DNA of 64,000 nucleotides from Deltaproteobacteria bacterium (GTDB lineage Bacteria; Desulfobacterota; Binatia; Binatales; Binataceae). The notes under the pieces were generated by a model. The model worked only from the letters and a program-made list of their open reading frames with translations, was not told the origin of the DNA and did not search any database. The stretch lies in NCBI GenBank assembly GCA_021799495.1, contig JAJZAI010000008.1, forward strand, positions 1-64,000. Reading direction: 5' to 3'. Made by a program: the position numbers and the translations under genes. This document shows positions 26,046-33,879 of the stretch, piece after piece; the first letter of the stretch is position 1; each line of letters starts with the position of its first letter.

Positions 26046-27239
26046 TCAATAACCTTTCGGCAAACCGAGCAGGCGCTCGGCGATGATGCTGCGCTGGACC
26101 TCGGACGTGCCCTCTTCGATCGTGTTGCCGCGCGCGCGCAGCAGTCCGTATTGCCAGCGGCCGTCGTCAATAGCGTGCCGCGAGCCTTCGCCGAGCGTGG
26201 CGCGCGGCCCCGCGAGCGTCAGCGCGAATTCGTTCATCCGCTGGTTGAGTTCGCTCCACAGGAGTTTCGAAATCGAACCTTCGGGGCCGGGCATGCCGCC
26301 GCGGACAAGGCGCGAGAAATTGCGATAGGCGAGGTACTTCATCGACTCGACCTCGACGTAGAACTGGGCGAGCGTCTGGCGCGCGACCGCGGGCGGGACG
26401 GGACAGCCGCCGGACGCAATCGCGCGGCGCGCCAGTTCGGCGAGATCCTCGAAAACGTTCCGAAAGCGCATCACGGTGGCGAGCGAGAGCGTGGCGCGCT
26501 CGTTCATCAGGGTGGTCAGCGCGACGCCCCATCCGCCGTTCAGCGGACCGAGCAGGTTTTCGCGCGGCACGCGCACGTCGTCGAAGAACATCTGGTTGAA
26601 TTCGGCCTCGCCGGTCATCTGGCGCAGCGGCGCGACCTTGACGCCGGGGCTGTGCATATCGACCAGGATGTAGGAGATGCCGCGATGCTTCGGCACGTTG
26701 GAATCGGTGCGGACCAGCAGCATGCACCAGTCGGCGAGATGGCCGAGCGAGGTCCAGACCTTCTGGCCGTTGATGATGAAATGGTCGCCGTCGATTACGG
26801 CGCGCGTCGCGAGCGCGGCCAAATCGGAACCCGAGCCGGGCTCCGAAAATCCCTGGCACCAGATTTCTTCGCACGAAAGAATTTTCGGGATGAAGCGTTT
26901 TTTCTGCGCTTCCGTGCCGTGTTCGAGGATGGTCGGCGCGCCCATCGAAAGGCCCAGTTCATTGAGCGGCGCGGGGGCGCGCACGCGCGCCATCTCCTCG
27001 TTGAAGATCGCGCATTCGATTAGCGTCAGGCCCTGTCCGCCATATTCTTTAGGCCAGTTGATGCCGAGAAAACCGGCGTCGCAGAGCCGGCGCTGCCAGT
27101 CGGTGAGAATCCTGACCGTGTGCTCGTCGATCGCGAGCGCGAAGCCGCGATCTTTCAGGCCGCGCGGCGCGTTCGCTTCGAGCCAGCGCCGCGCCTTGGC
27201 GCGAAATTCCGCTTCCTTGGGTGTATCGCTCAGGTCCAT
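26046..27239 (-). CDS. acyl-CoA dehydrogenase
   Basis: Flavoprotein of 397 residues, the longer subfamily. It has NWPKEYGGQGLTLIE, the FAD loop WCQGFSEPGSGSDLAAL, KVWTSLGHLADWCMLLVRT, and a C-terminal RGNTIEEGTSEVQRSIIAERLLGLPKGY ending. This subgroup is common in steroid and branched-chain acyl-CoA degradation in actinobacteria and Binatota, but the substrate is not readable. It leads a minus-strand transcript that appears to include arsS. Its relation to the ars genes may be accidental. Confidence 0.92.
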   Translation of the reverse strand: MDLSDTPKEAEFRAKARRWLEANAPRGLKDRGFALAIDEHTVRILTDWQRRLCDAGFLGINWPKEYGGQGLTLIECAIFNEEMARVRAPAPLNELGLSMGAPTILEHGTEAQKKRFIPKILSCEEIWCQGFSEPGSGSDLAALATRAVIDGDHFIINGQKVWTSLGHLADWCMLLVRTDSNVPKHRGISYILVDMHSPGVKVAPLRQMTGEAEFNQMFFDDVRVPRENLLGPLNGGWGVALTTLMNERATLSLATVMRFRNVFEDLAELARRAIASGGCPVPPAVARQTLAQFYVEVESMKYLAYRNFSRLVRGGMPGPEGSISKLLWSELNQRMNEFALTLAGPRATLGEGSRHAIDDGRWQYGLLRARGNTIEEGTSEVQRSIIAERLLGLPKGY

Positions 27240-27401
27240 CAGCTCTCCGCCGCGCCGTGTAATCGGCCACAGATATTACTACCGCATATCGGGCGGGCGT
27301 TGTAGCCGCCGGGTGCGGCGCGGGGAAGCGAATCGCGCTAGACTCTGCGGCGTCGATCAATCGCGCCGCGGGCGGCGGCATGAAAGGAATTGGAAGTCGC
27401 G

Positions 27402-28016
27402 ATGCTGGGGTTCCGTGCGGAGGATTTTGCGGTTTTCAAAATCGAGGGCTTCAGCGAGCGGATGGAGCGGATTTACGACCGCGTGCGTCCGCGGCTGATC
27501 CGTCTGGGGGGCGAATTGGCGCCGGAACTGGCCCGCACGCAGCATCTGGAGTTCTTCCCGCATGTCGCCAAACATGCGCGCCGCACGGTCAATCCTCCGC
27601 CGGAGACCTGGGTGGCGTTTGGACCGTCGCCGCGCGGATATAAACGATACGGCTACCTTGCGCTATGTATCTCGGCGGCGGGACTGCACGCGCGCGCGGT
27701 GGTGAAATCGGAGGCGGATCGGCGCGGCGAAATGGCGAATCGGATACGCGAAAGCGCGCCCCGCCTGATCAAAGACTTCAAGGGCGCGCGCCTCGCCCAA
27801 TACGACAAATGGAGCTTCAGCGAACTGCCGGCGGGAGAACCCGCATCGGCGTCCGCATTCGGCGCGATGGCGGACGCGCTCGACAAGAAGACCGGAGGAA
27901 TAGACGTGGGCTTCGGATGGAACATGCGCGAAGCGATCCGGCTGGATCGCGCGGAAGTAATCGACGCGTTCCGCGAATTGGCGCCGCTGTATCGAATCCT
28001 GCGTTCGGTGGCCTGA
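27402..28016 (+). CDS. DUF1054 (YktB-like) protein
   Basis: Protein of 204 residues starting MLGFRAEDFAVFKIEGFSER, closely matching the N-terminal pattern of the Bacillus YktB/UPF0637 family. Other conserved segments are HLEFFPHVAKHARRTVNPP, ETWVAFGPSPRGYK and IDVGFGWNMREAI. The biochemical function of the family is unknown. The ATG at 27402 has GGAA seven bases upstream; a TTG at 27390 is the alternative. It precedes gpsA by 22 bases and is probably in the same transcript. The family is best known from Firmicutes, so its presence here may reflect old transfer. Confidence 0.82.
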   Translation: MLGFRAEDFAVFKIEGFSERMERIYDRVRPRLIRLGGELAPELARTQHLEFFPHVAKHARRTVNPPPETWVAFGPSPRGYKRYGYLALCISAAGLHARAVVKSEADRRGEMANRIRESAPRLIKDFKGARLAQYDKWSFSELPAGEPASASAFGAMADALDKKTGGIDVGFGWNMREAIRLDRAEVIDAFRELAPLYRILRSVA

Positions 28017-28038
28017 AGAGGCGCAAGCGAGGGCGGCG

Positions 28039-29031
28039 ATGAGCCGAATCGCAATCCTTGGAGCGGGCGCCTGGGGCACGGCGCTGGCCGTGACCCTGGC
28101 GCGTTCCGGCCGCGAGGTGACGCTCGCGATCCGCCGGCGGGAGCGGCTCGAAGCGATCCGCGCCGCGGCGGAAAACGCGGCGTATCTGCCCGGCGTCGCG
28201 ATTCCGCCGAATCTGGCGCTTACCGATAATTGGCGCGCCGCCGCGAACGGCGCGGCGACGCTGGTGATGGCGATACCGTCGCGGATGGCGCGCGACGCGT
28301 TCGCGCCGGTCGTATCCGCGATCGCGCCTGAAGCCACGATCGTCAGCGTAACGAAGGGCGTGGAGCCGGAAACCCTGCTGACGATGACGCGGATGATCGC
28401 GGAACTGGCCCCGCCGGCGCGCCGGGTGGCGGCGCTGTCGGGACCCGGCTTCGCGGCCGAGGTGGCGCGCGGCAAACCGGCGGCGCTGGTGGCCGCAGCC
28501 GCAGATCCGGAGGTCGCGCGCCGCGTGCAGGGAATTTTCGCGACGCCCACCTTGAGAATCTATCGCAGCGCGGACGTGATCGGCGTCGAGATGGGCGGCG
28601 TAATCAAGAATGTTATCGCCATAGCCGCCGGCATTTCGGACGGGCTTGACCTGGGCTCGAGCGCACGCGCGGCGCTGATCACGCGCGGATTGGCCGAGAT
28701 GTCGCGCCTTGCCGCCGCCGCCGGCGGGCGCGCCGAAACCATGGCCGGATTGGCCGGGCTTGGCGATCTCGTGCTGACCTGCACAGGCGCGCTGTCGCGC
28801 AATCGTGCGCTCGGATTGCGGCTTGCCGCGGGCGCGCCATGGTCGGAAACCGGCGATGACGGGCAGGTCGCGGAAGGCGCCGTGAACGCGCGAGCGGTCC
28901 GGGCGCTGGCCGCGCGGCACAATGTGGAGACGCCGATCGTCGCCGCGGTCTGCAGGGTGCTCTATGAAGCGGCGCCCGCAACCGCTATGGTCGAAGAATT
29001 GCTTAGCCGCGAGTTAAAGGTGGAATTCTAA
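28039..29031 (+). CDS. gpsA: NAD(P)-dependent glycerol-3-phosphate dehydrogenase
   Basis: Enzyme of 330 residues that reduces dihydroxyacetone phosphate to sn-glycerol 3-phosphate for phospholipid synthesis. The N-terminal Rossmann motif is ILGAGAWGTALA, LVMAIPSRMAR and SVTKGVEPET are the family's middle motifs, LSGPGFAAEVARGKP follows, and the catalytic lysine lies in EMGGVIKNVIAIAAGISDGL. Cytosolic. Expressed after the DUF1054 gene with a short gap; the small Cys/His protein follows 22 bases later. Confidence 0.95.
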   Translation: MSRIAILGAGAWGTALAVTLARSGREVTLAIRRRERLEAIRAAAENAAYLPGVAIPPNLALTDNWRAAANGAATLVMAIPSRMARDAFAPVVSAIAPEATIVSVTKGVEPETLLTMTRMIAELAPPARRVAALSGPGFAAEVARGKPAALVAAAADPEVARRVQGIFATPTLRIYRSADVIGVEMGGVIKNVIAIAAGISDGLDLGSSARAALITRGLAEMSRLAAAAGGRAETMAGLAGLGDLVLTCTGALSRNRALGLRLAAGAPWSETGDDGQVAEGAVNARAVRALAARHNVETPIVAAVCRVLYEAAPATAMVEELLSRELKVEF

Positions 29032-29053
29032 CAGGAGCAAGACGAAAAGGTTC

Positions 29054-29296
29054 ATGCCGAACAAAGGCGCCTGCAAGGCCAACGAATGCGAACGCGAGGT
29101 AATCGCGAAGGGATATTGCCGCAAGCATTATCGCTTGTGGAAAGCGGGCGAAATGCCGAAGACCCGGTACAAGACCTGCACAGGCGAAAATTGCCGGAAA
29201 AAACGCTTCAAAGGAAGCCTGTGCGAGGAGCATTGGACCGCCGCACACGGTAAATCCGCAGCCGCCGAGGCCGCTCCCGCCGCCGCCAGCGCCTGA
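29054..29296 (+). CDS. small protein with two tandem Cys3His zinc-like modules
   Basis: Protein of 80 residues made of two units with identical spacing C-x4-C-x9-C-x2-H: Cys7, Cys12, Cys22, His25 and Cys42, Cys47, Cys57, His60, a 35-residue period. Each unit ends in CRKHYRLW or CEEHWTAA. Such spacing suggests one zinc per module. The surrounding residues are strongly basic, which suggests nucleic-acid binding, though no known family is recalled with confidence. An Ala-rich tail closes the protein. ATG at 29054; short spacing from gpsA suggests co-transcription. Confidence 0.72.
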   Translation: MPNKGACKANECEREVIAKGYCRKHYRLWKAGEMPKTRYKTCTGENCRKKRFKGSLCEEHWTAAHGKSAAAEAAPAAASA

Positions 29297-29423
29297 TCTC
29301 ATTCTGGCGTCCCGGCGCGCGCGAATGGCGGGTCGCGAGCGGCGTGGTTCTTCGATAATTCGCTCTCGAGTCGGGCGTCGCCGGCACAATGCCGGCGGCG
29401 TTCCAGTTTGGCGAGGAAAAGCT

Positions 29424-30221
29424 ATGGCGAACATTGTCGTGTCGGGCGCGGCTGGACGAATGGGCCGGATGATCGTCTCGCTGATCGCGCGCGAGCGCGA
29501 ACATCGCCTGGCCGGCGCGCTCGAGGCTCCCGGAAACGCGACGTTAGGCGCCGACGCCGGGGAAGTCGCGGGCGCGGGCGCGCTCGGCGTGCGGATTGTC
29601 GGGGACTACGCGATGCTGGCCCGGCCGGAGACCGTGACGCTCGATTTCACGAGCGCAAAATCTTCGCTCGAACATCTTGAGATTGCGGCCGCGAAAGGCG
29701 CCGCGATAGTGATCGGTTCGACCGGGTTCACCCCGGAAATGGAGGCGCGGGCGCGCGAGCTTGGGCCGCGCACCCGAACAGTGATCGCGCCGAACATGAG
29801 CGTGGGCGTCAACGTGCTGATGAAAATAGTGGCGGAAGTGGCGCGCACGCTCGCCGATTTCGACGCCGAAGTGCTCGAGATTCACCATCGCACAAAAGTC
29901 GATGCGCCAAGCGGAACGGCGCTCGCGCTGGGACGGGCGATCGCGGAAGCGCGCTCGGCCGACTTCGGCGCGAATGCGGTTTACGGCCGCGAAGGCATCA
30001 CGGGCGTGCGTCCATCCGGCAATATCGCCGTGCTCGCGATGCGCGCGGGCGACGCGGTCGGCGACCATACCGTTATTTTCGGCGGCCAGGGCGAACGCCT
30101 CGAATTGACGCATCGGGCGCAAAGCCGTGAGGCGCTCGCCCGCGGAGCGATCCGGGCGGCGGCGTGGCTTGCCAATCGGCCGAACGGTCTTTATTCGATG
30201 CGCGACGTGCTCGGATTGTGA
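29424..30221 (+). CDS. dapB: 4-hydroxy-tetrahydrodipicolinate reductase
   Basis: Enzyme of 265 residues in the lysine/diaminopimelate pathway. The NAD(P)H motif is VSGAAGRMGRMI, DFTSAKSSLEHLE and GSTGFTPE follow, and the catalytic signature is EIHHRTKVDAPSGTA (His pair and Lys). The C-terminal strand reads GDHTVIFGGQGERLELTHRA. The start MANIVVSGAA at 29424 has GAGGAAAA upstream; the frame is open to 29325 without homology. A dapL-type aminotransferase gene lies 15 kb away, so the organism probably uses the one-step DapL route from tetrahydrodipicolinate to LL-diaminopimelate. Confidence 0.95.
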   Translation: MANIVVSGAAGRMGRMIVSLIAREREHRLAGALEAPGNATLGADAGEVAGAGALGVRIVGDYAMLARPETVTLDFTSAKSSLEHLEIAAAKGAAIVIGSTGFTPEMEARARELGPRTRTVIAPNMSVGVNVLMKIVAEVARTLADFDAEVLEIHHRTKVDAPSGTALALGRAIAEARSADFGANAVYGREGITGVRPSGNIAVLAMRAGDAVGDHTVIFGGQGERLELTHRAQSREALARGAIRAAAWLANRPNGLYSMRDVLGL

Positions 30222-30436
30222 TGCGCGCCGCGAGCCGCGCTCGATAACAGGTTGCGGCAGGCGACCCGCGGCCCGGCCACCGGCAACGATCGACATCGCT
30301 CAAATGATTTAATCGGTTTGGCCAACCCGCAAACCACGATTCGAGCAAGCGGCGCATCTGGCGAAAGCCGCTTTTAGCCATCTCTTGGGATTCAACAGAA
30401 AATAAATTTGACTGTTGGTTCAATTCTGGTTTCGTG

Positions 30437-30458
30437 ATTTGATTTCGCTGGATCAAAT
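30437..30458. promoter_or_regulatory. candidate operator upstream of XRE-cupin gene
   Basis: Perfect inverted repeat ATTTGAT (30437-30443) and ATCAAAT (30452-30458) with an 8-base spacer. A second pair, TGGTTCA (30416-30422) and TGAACCA (30474-30480), overlaps the start codon, all in an A+T-rich patch. TTGACT at 30408-30413 could be a -35 box. The layout suits autoregulation by the downstream HTH protein. Not tested. Confidence 0.45.
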
Positions 30459-30479
30459 ACGATGGATCACAACTGAACC

Positions 30480-31064
30480 ATGCTATCGGACACGCTGCAG
30501 GAAGGGCTGCAAAAGTATGCGATCGGCGAGAAATTGCGCGCGCTCAGGCTGCGCAAAAAGATGGGCCTCGTCGAGCTTGGCCGCCATACGGCGCTATCAG
30601 CCGCGCTGCTTTCCAAAATCGAACGCGGGCGCCTGTTTCCGACGCTGCCGACTCTGCTCAGAATCGCGATGGTCTTCAACGTCGGGCTGGATTATTTTTT
30701 CACCGATCAGCGGCGGCACGTGATGGCCGTGACGCAGAAGAAAGAGCGGCTGATTTTCGAAGAGAAATTCAGGAGCGACGAAATAATCTATCGATTCGAG
30801 TGCCTTGATTTCAAAGCCGAGGAACGCAAGCTGAGCGCGTTCCTGGCGGAATTTCCCAAACCCGCGCCAGGCCGCAAGCCGGCCCATCAACACGACGGCG
30901 TCGAATTTCTCTACGTGCTCGGAGGATCGCTGAATCTTGCCGTCGGCGGCGACGAAAACCTGCTGCAACGCGGCGACGCGATTTATTTCGACTCGACGGT
31001 CGCCCATTCCTACGCCGCGGTCGGAGCGGCGCCGTGCTCGGCCCTCGTGGTTACGGTTCCGTAG
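30480..31064 (+). CDS. XRE-family regulator with cupin domain
   Basis: Protein of 194 residues. An N-terminal helix-turn-helix (IGEKLRALRLRKKMGLVELG, then SAALLSKIERGRLFPTLPTL) is followed by a C-terminal cupin barrel (HQHDGVEFLYVLGGSLNL, then LQRGDAIYFDSTVAHSY) that probably senses a small ligand. XRE-cupin proteins commonly control nearby metabolic genes or themselves. The 258-base upstream region holds inverted repeats and the flanking genes are on opposite transcripts, so the target is most likely its own promoter or a distant locus. No obvious metabolic partner lies adjacent. Confidence 0.88.
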   Translation: MLSDTLQEGLQKYAIGEKLRALRLRKKMGLVELGRHTALSAALLSKIERGRLFPTLPTLLRIAMVFNVGLDYFFTDQRRHVMAVTQKKERLIFEEKFRSDEIIYRFECLDFKAEERKLSAFLAEFPKPAPGRKPAHQHDGVEFLYVLGGSLNLAVGGDENLLQRGDAIYFDSTVAHSYAAVGAAPCSALVVTVP

Positions 31065-31071
31065 CATCATC

Positions 31072-31096
31072 GGGCGGCGCCGCGGGCGCGCCGCCC
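31072..31096. terminator. 9-bp hairpin between convergent genes
   Basis: Arms GGGCGGCGC (31072-31080) and GCGCCGCCC (31088-31096) are exact complements around a 7-base loop. It lies 8 bases after the XRE-cupin stop and 46 bases after the opposing gene's stop. No T-tract; probably a shared terminator. Confidence 0.6.
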
Positions 31097-31142
31097 ATCG
31101 TCAATCTTTTCGCGCCGGGTCGGCGTTCCCGCGCACGCCATT

Positions 31143-32171
31143 TCATCCGCGCCGCGGCACGACATGCGGACGCATCGCGCTCCGCTCCGTCTTCGCGGAA
31201 CCTTCGTGCTTCAACTCCTCCCAGCGATCGAACAGCCGCGGCACGACTCGCGGATGGCGATGTTCGTACCAACCGACGATCGCCGCGAGCGCAAGGATAT
31301 TTCCGCCGATAATGTTCCACCATCCGATATCCTCGATCGCGGTTTGATCGAGGAACGTGACAAATCCGGCGAAACACATTTCAAACCATATGAACAAAAC
31401 CAGCACGCCGAGCGCGATCAGCGGCTCGCGTTCCGAAACCGCCATCAGGATCGACGCGGCGATTCCAAACATGATGAACGCAAAAAAATGCAGCGCGGTG
31501 TAGCCGAGCACGCTGGCCGCCGTCACCGCGAAGCCGCTTGGCTCATGCATGACATCGAGCAGCATCGTGCCCAGCAGCGCCGGCGTGCGAAACGGCTCGC
31601 CAGTCGCAAGGTCATAGACGAAAAACCACACGGCGACGATCGCGCCGCCAATAATCCCCACGACAACGCCCTCGCGAACCACGGCGACCCAGGGACCGAG
31701 CAGCCGCTCCGCCAGCGCCGGCTGGCGCCAGAAGAAAAAGGCCAACATCGCCGCCGTCGCCATGAAATTTCCGATCAAGCCCTTCCACCACAGCGTCGCT
31801 GCTTGCGCGGCGGGCCCAAACAGCATCAGCACAAAGATAAAGAAAACCTCGAACGCGCAGGTGAAAATGAAGAGCGCCGGAAACAGCTCGGGATTGTCTT
31901 CCGCCGCGGAGAGCATCATCGCCCCACAGACGCCGATGAGCGCGAAAATCGCGAAATGCGCCACCGCGTATTGCGCGACGAGCGCCCATCCCGCGCCGCT
32001 CAGCGTTGCGGCGCTTGAACCGTGCAGGAGCGCGGCGGCGAGCAATTCCGGCGTCCGCAATGGCTCGCCGTGCGCCGTGTCAAAGACAAAAAACCACAGC
32101 GCGATCACCGCTCCACCGATCAGGCCGGCGACGGCCCCGTCAACGATCGTCCGGAACTTCCTTGGCTTCAT
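31143..32171 (-). CDS. polytopic membrane protein with internal duplication
   Basis: Protein of 342 residues with about eight hydrophobic segments, arranged as two similar halves. The pattern GAVAGLIGGAVIALWFFVFD...GEPLRTPELLAAALL near residue 11 recurs as GVVVGIIGGAIVAVWFFVYD...GEPFRTPALLGTMLL near residue 169. Each half has a His in the middle helix (AVAHFAIFALIG / ALHFFAFIMFG). No known family or cofactor motif is recognised. It is divergent from the heme-copper-like membrane protein gene, and its place beside the respiratory cluster hints at a membrane energy or stress role, which is only inference. Confidence 0.75.
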   Translation of the reverse strand: MKPRKFRTIVDGAVAGLIGGAVIALWFFVFDTAHGEPLRTPELLAAALLHGSSAATLSGAGWALVAQYAVAHFAIFALIGVCGAMMLSAAEDNPELFPALFIFTCAFEVFFIFVLMLFGPAAQAATLWWKGLIGNFMATAAMLAFFFWRQPALAERLLGPWVAVVREGVVVGIIGGAIVAVWFFVYDLATGEPFRTPALLGTMLLDVMHEPSGFAVTAASVLGYTALHFFAFIMFGIAASILMAVSEREPLIALGVLVLFIWFEMCFAGFVTFLDQTAIEDIGWWNIIGGNILALAAIVGWYEHRHPRVVPRLFDRWEELKHEGSAKTERSAMRPHVVPRRG

Positions 32172-32460
32172 GGCGGCCTCCTCTCACACCGGCGAACAGC
32201 CGTCAGGCGCCTCGGCGCGCTCGATGCGAGAGGATGAGGGGGCGTTCAGGTCGAAGAATGAGGAGACGCGCGCTTGCGGCCGCCGCTTCGGCGGCTATCC
32301 TCATTTCTGATCTCCTATTAGGCCAATAGCGACGGCGCGGCAAGTCGCCGCCGGCCAGCTCAATCTCCCGACGGTTGGCGGGCGTTCGCGGAATGACGGA
32401 TAAAGCGCCGCGTGGTGGAAGCAGACAGCGGTGAATCAAATCGGAAAGGAAATCGAGCGG
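32172..32460. other. divergent intergenic region
   Basis: 289 bases between two divergent membrane-protein genes, expected to carry both promoters. Short frames here are Arg-rich shadows. I see no clear promoter boxes, repeats or RNA structure. Confidence 0.4.
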
Positions 32461-33777
32461 ATGGCCGACTTCGCCGATGAAACGCCGGAAAAAGCGCAAC
32501 CTTCCGGCCGCTCGCGCAGCGAAATCCGCGCGGCGCGAATCGCGGTGGATTATTTCGTAATCGCCACGATCTATCTGATTGCGGGAATGGCGGCGCTGCC
32601 GTGGCTGACCACGCCGATGCTTGACTATTTTTACCAGCCGCGAATCCTCGCGCTGGTTCATACGTTCACGATCGGATGGATTACCGCCGCGATAATCGGC
32701 GTGCTTTACCGATACGCGCCCGCGCTCGGGCACAAACCGTTACCCTACCCGCGCCTGCTGGCGCCGCAATTGATTTTGTTCCTGATCGGTTCGAGCGGCG
32801 TGATCAGCCATTTTGCGCTCGGCTCATGGTCGGGCGTCTGGTCGGCGGCGATCGTGCTGATCGCAAGTTTGATCCTGTTCGCGGTCAACATCGTGCCGTG
32901 CGTGTGGGCCGGCGTCGGACGCGGCATCGCGCAAACCGGCGTCGCCTTCGCGGTATCCTTCCTTCTTGCCGCCGCGACGCTGGGCTTTCTTCTGGCGCTC
33001 GACAAGTCCGTCGGAATCATCGGCGGCAATCTGCTCGACAATCTCGCGGCGCATGCGAACCTTGCGGCGATCGGCTGGATCGCAATTACGGTGTGCGCGC
33101 TTTCCCAGCGGATGCTGCCGGCATTTATCGGAGCCATGGCGATCGATTTCGACCGCCGGCGATGGCTTGTTTATGCGCTCGGAGGTTCCGCGATCACGCT
33201 CGCCGCCGCGCTGCTTTTCGCGGGCCAAATAATCGTTATCGCGGCGGCGATCTTCGCGGCGTTGTCGATTGTCGTATTCGTAATGTCGATTTTCGCGATG
33301 ATCCCGGGGCGGCGTCCGATGCCGGGCTGGACAGCGCCGCATGTCGCCGCTGGCGCCGGCTGGGCGTTGCTGGCCGTCGCTTCAGGCTTGGCGTTGCTGG
33401 CGCTGGGAGGCGACAGCATGATCGGAGCGCACGTCGCCGTCGTATATGGCGCGGCCGGCCTGCTGGGATGGTTCGGCAATTTCATCATCGGAATGTCGTA
33501 CCATCTTTTTCCCGGCGCGGTCGCACATGTGCGATCTGCAAAAGGCTGGCCGTCCATGAAATTCGCGGAGATTGAATCGCCATCCGGCCGATGGATGATT
33601 TTTGCGGGCTACAACGCCGGGCTTGCCATCGTCAGCGCGAGCGCGCTTGCGTCACAAGCAGCGCTGGCTGAGATCGGCGCGGCCCTGACGGCGCTCGGGA
33701 CGGCAATCTATGCGCTAGCGACGCTTCGCGCGTTGAGCTTCGCGTATCGGCGCCAGCCGCCCGCTTTGCGGCCATAG
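32461..33777 (+). CDS. 12-TM membrane protein, NnrS/heme-copper oxidase subunit I-like
   Basis: Protein of 438 residues, almost all hydrophobic helices (about twelve). Histidines are spaced in helix contexts that recall haem ligands: LVHTFTIGWITAAIIG, AAHANLAAIGWIAITV, and a C-terminal GAHVAVVYGAAG...MSYHLFPGAVAH. This is the pattern of NnrS-type and cbb3-subunit-I-like proteins lacking the full Cu-B site. It lies tail to tail with ctaG of the respiratory cluster. Haem binding is inferred. The ATG at 32461 is taken; a GTG at 32431 would add ten residues. Confidence 0.65.
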   Translation: MADFADETPEKAQPSGRSRSEIRAARIAVDYFVIATIYLIAGMAALPWLTTPMLDYFYQPRILALVHTFTIGWITAAIIGVLYRYAPALGHKPLPYPRLLAPQLILFLIGSSGVISHFALGSWSGVWSAAIVLIASLILFAVNIVPCVWAGVGRGIAQTGVAFAVSFLLAAATLGFLLALDKSVGIIGGNLLDNLAAHANLAAIGWIAITVCALSQRMLPAFIGAMAIDFDRRRWLVYALGGSAITLAAALLFAGQIIVIAAAIFAALSIVVFVMSIFAMIPGRRPMPGWTAPHVAAGAGWALLAVASGLALLALGGDSMIGAHVAVVYGAAGLLGWFGNFIIGMSYHLFPGAVAHVRSAKGWPSMKFAEIESPSGRWMIFAGYNAGLAIVSASALASQAALAEIGAALTALGTAIYALATLRALSFAYRRQPPALRP

Positions 33778-33844
33778 ATTATGGACCACGCTCACAAGGA
33801 TGAACTGGATTCTCAGGCGTGACGCCCGAAACTGATTTGATGAG

Positions 33845-33859
33845 GCCCGCGGCGCGGGC
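33845..33859. terminator. short GC hairpin between convergent genes
   Basis: Arms GCCCGC (33845-33850) and GCGGGC (33854-33859) around GGC, between the stops at 33777 and 33880, with no T-tract. Weaker than the other convergent-junction hairpins. Confidence 0.35.
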
Positions 33860-33879
33860 GAGGGAACGAACCGGACTAT

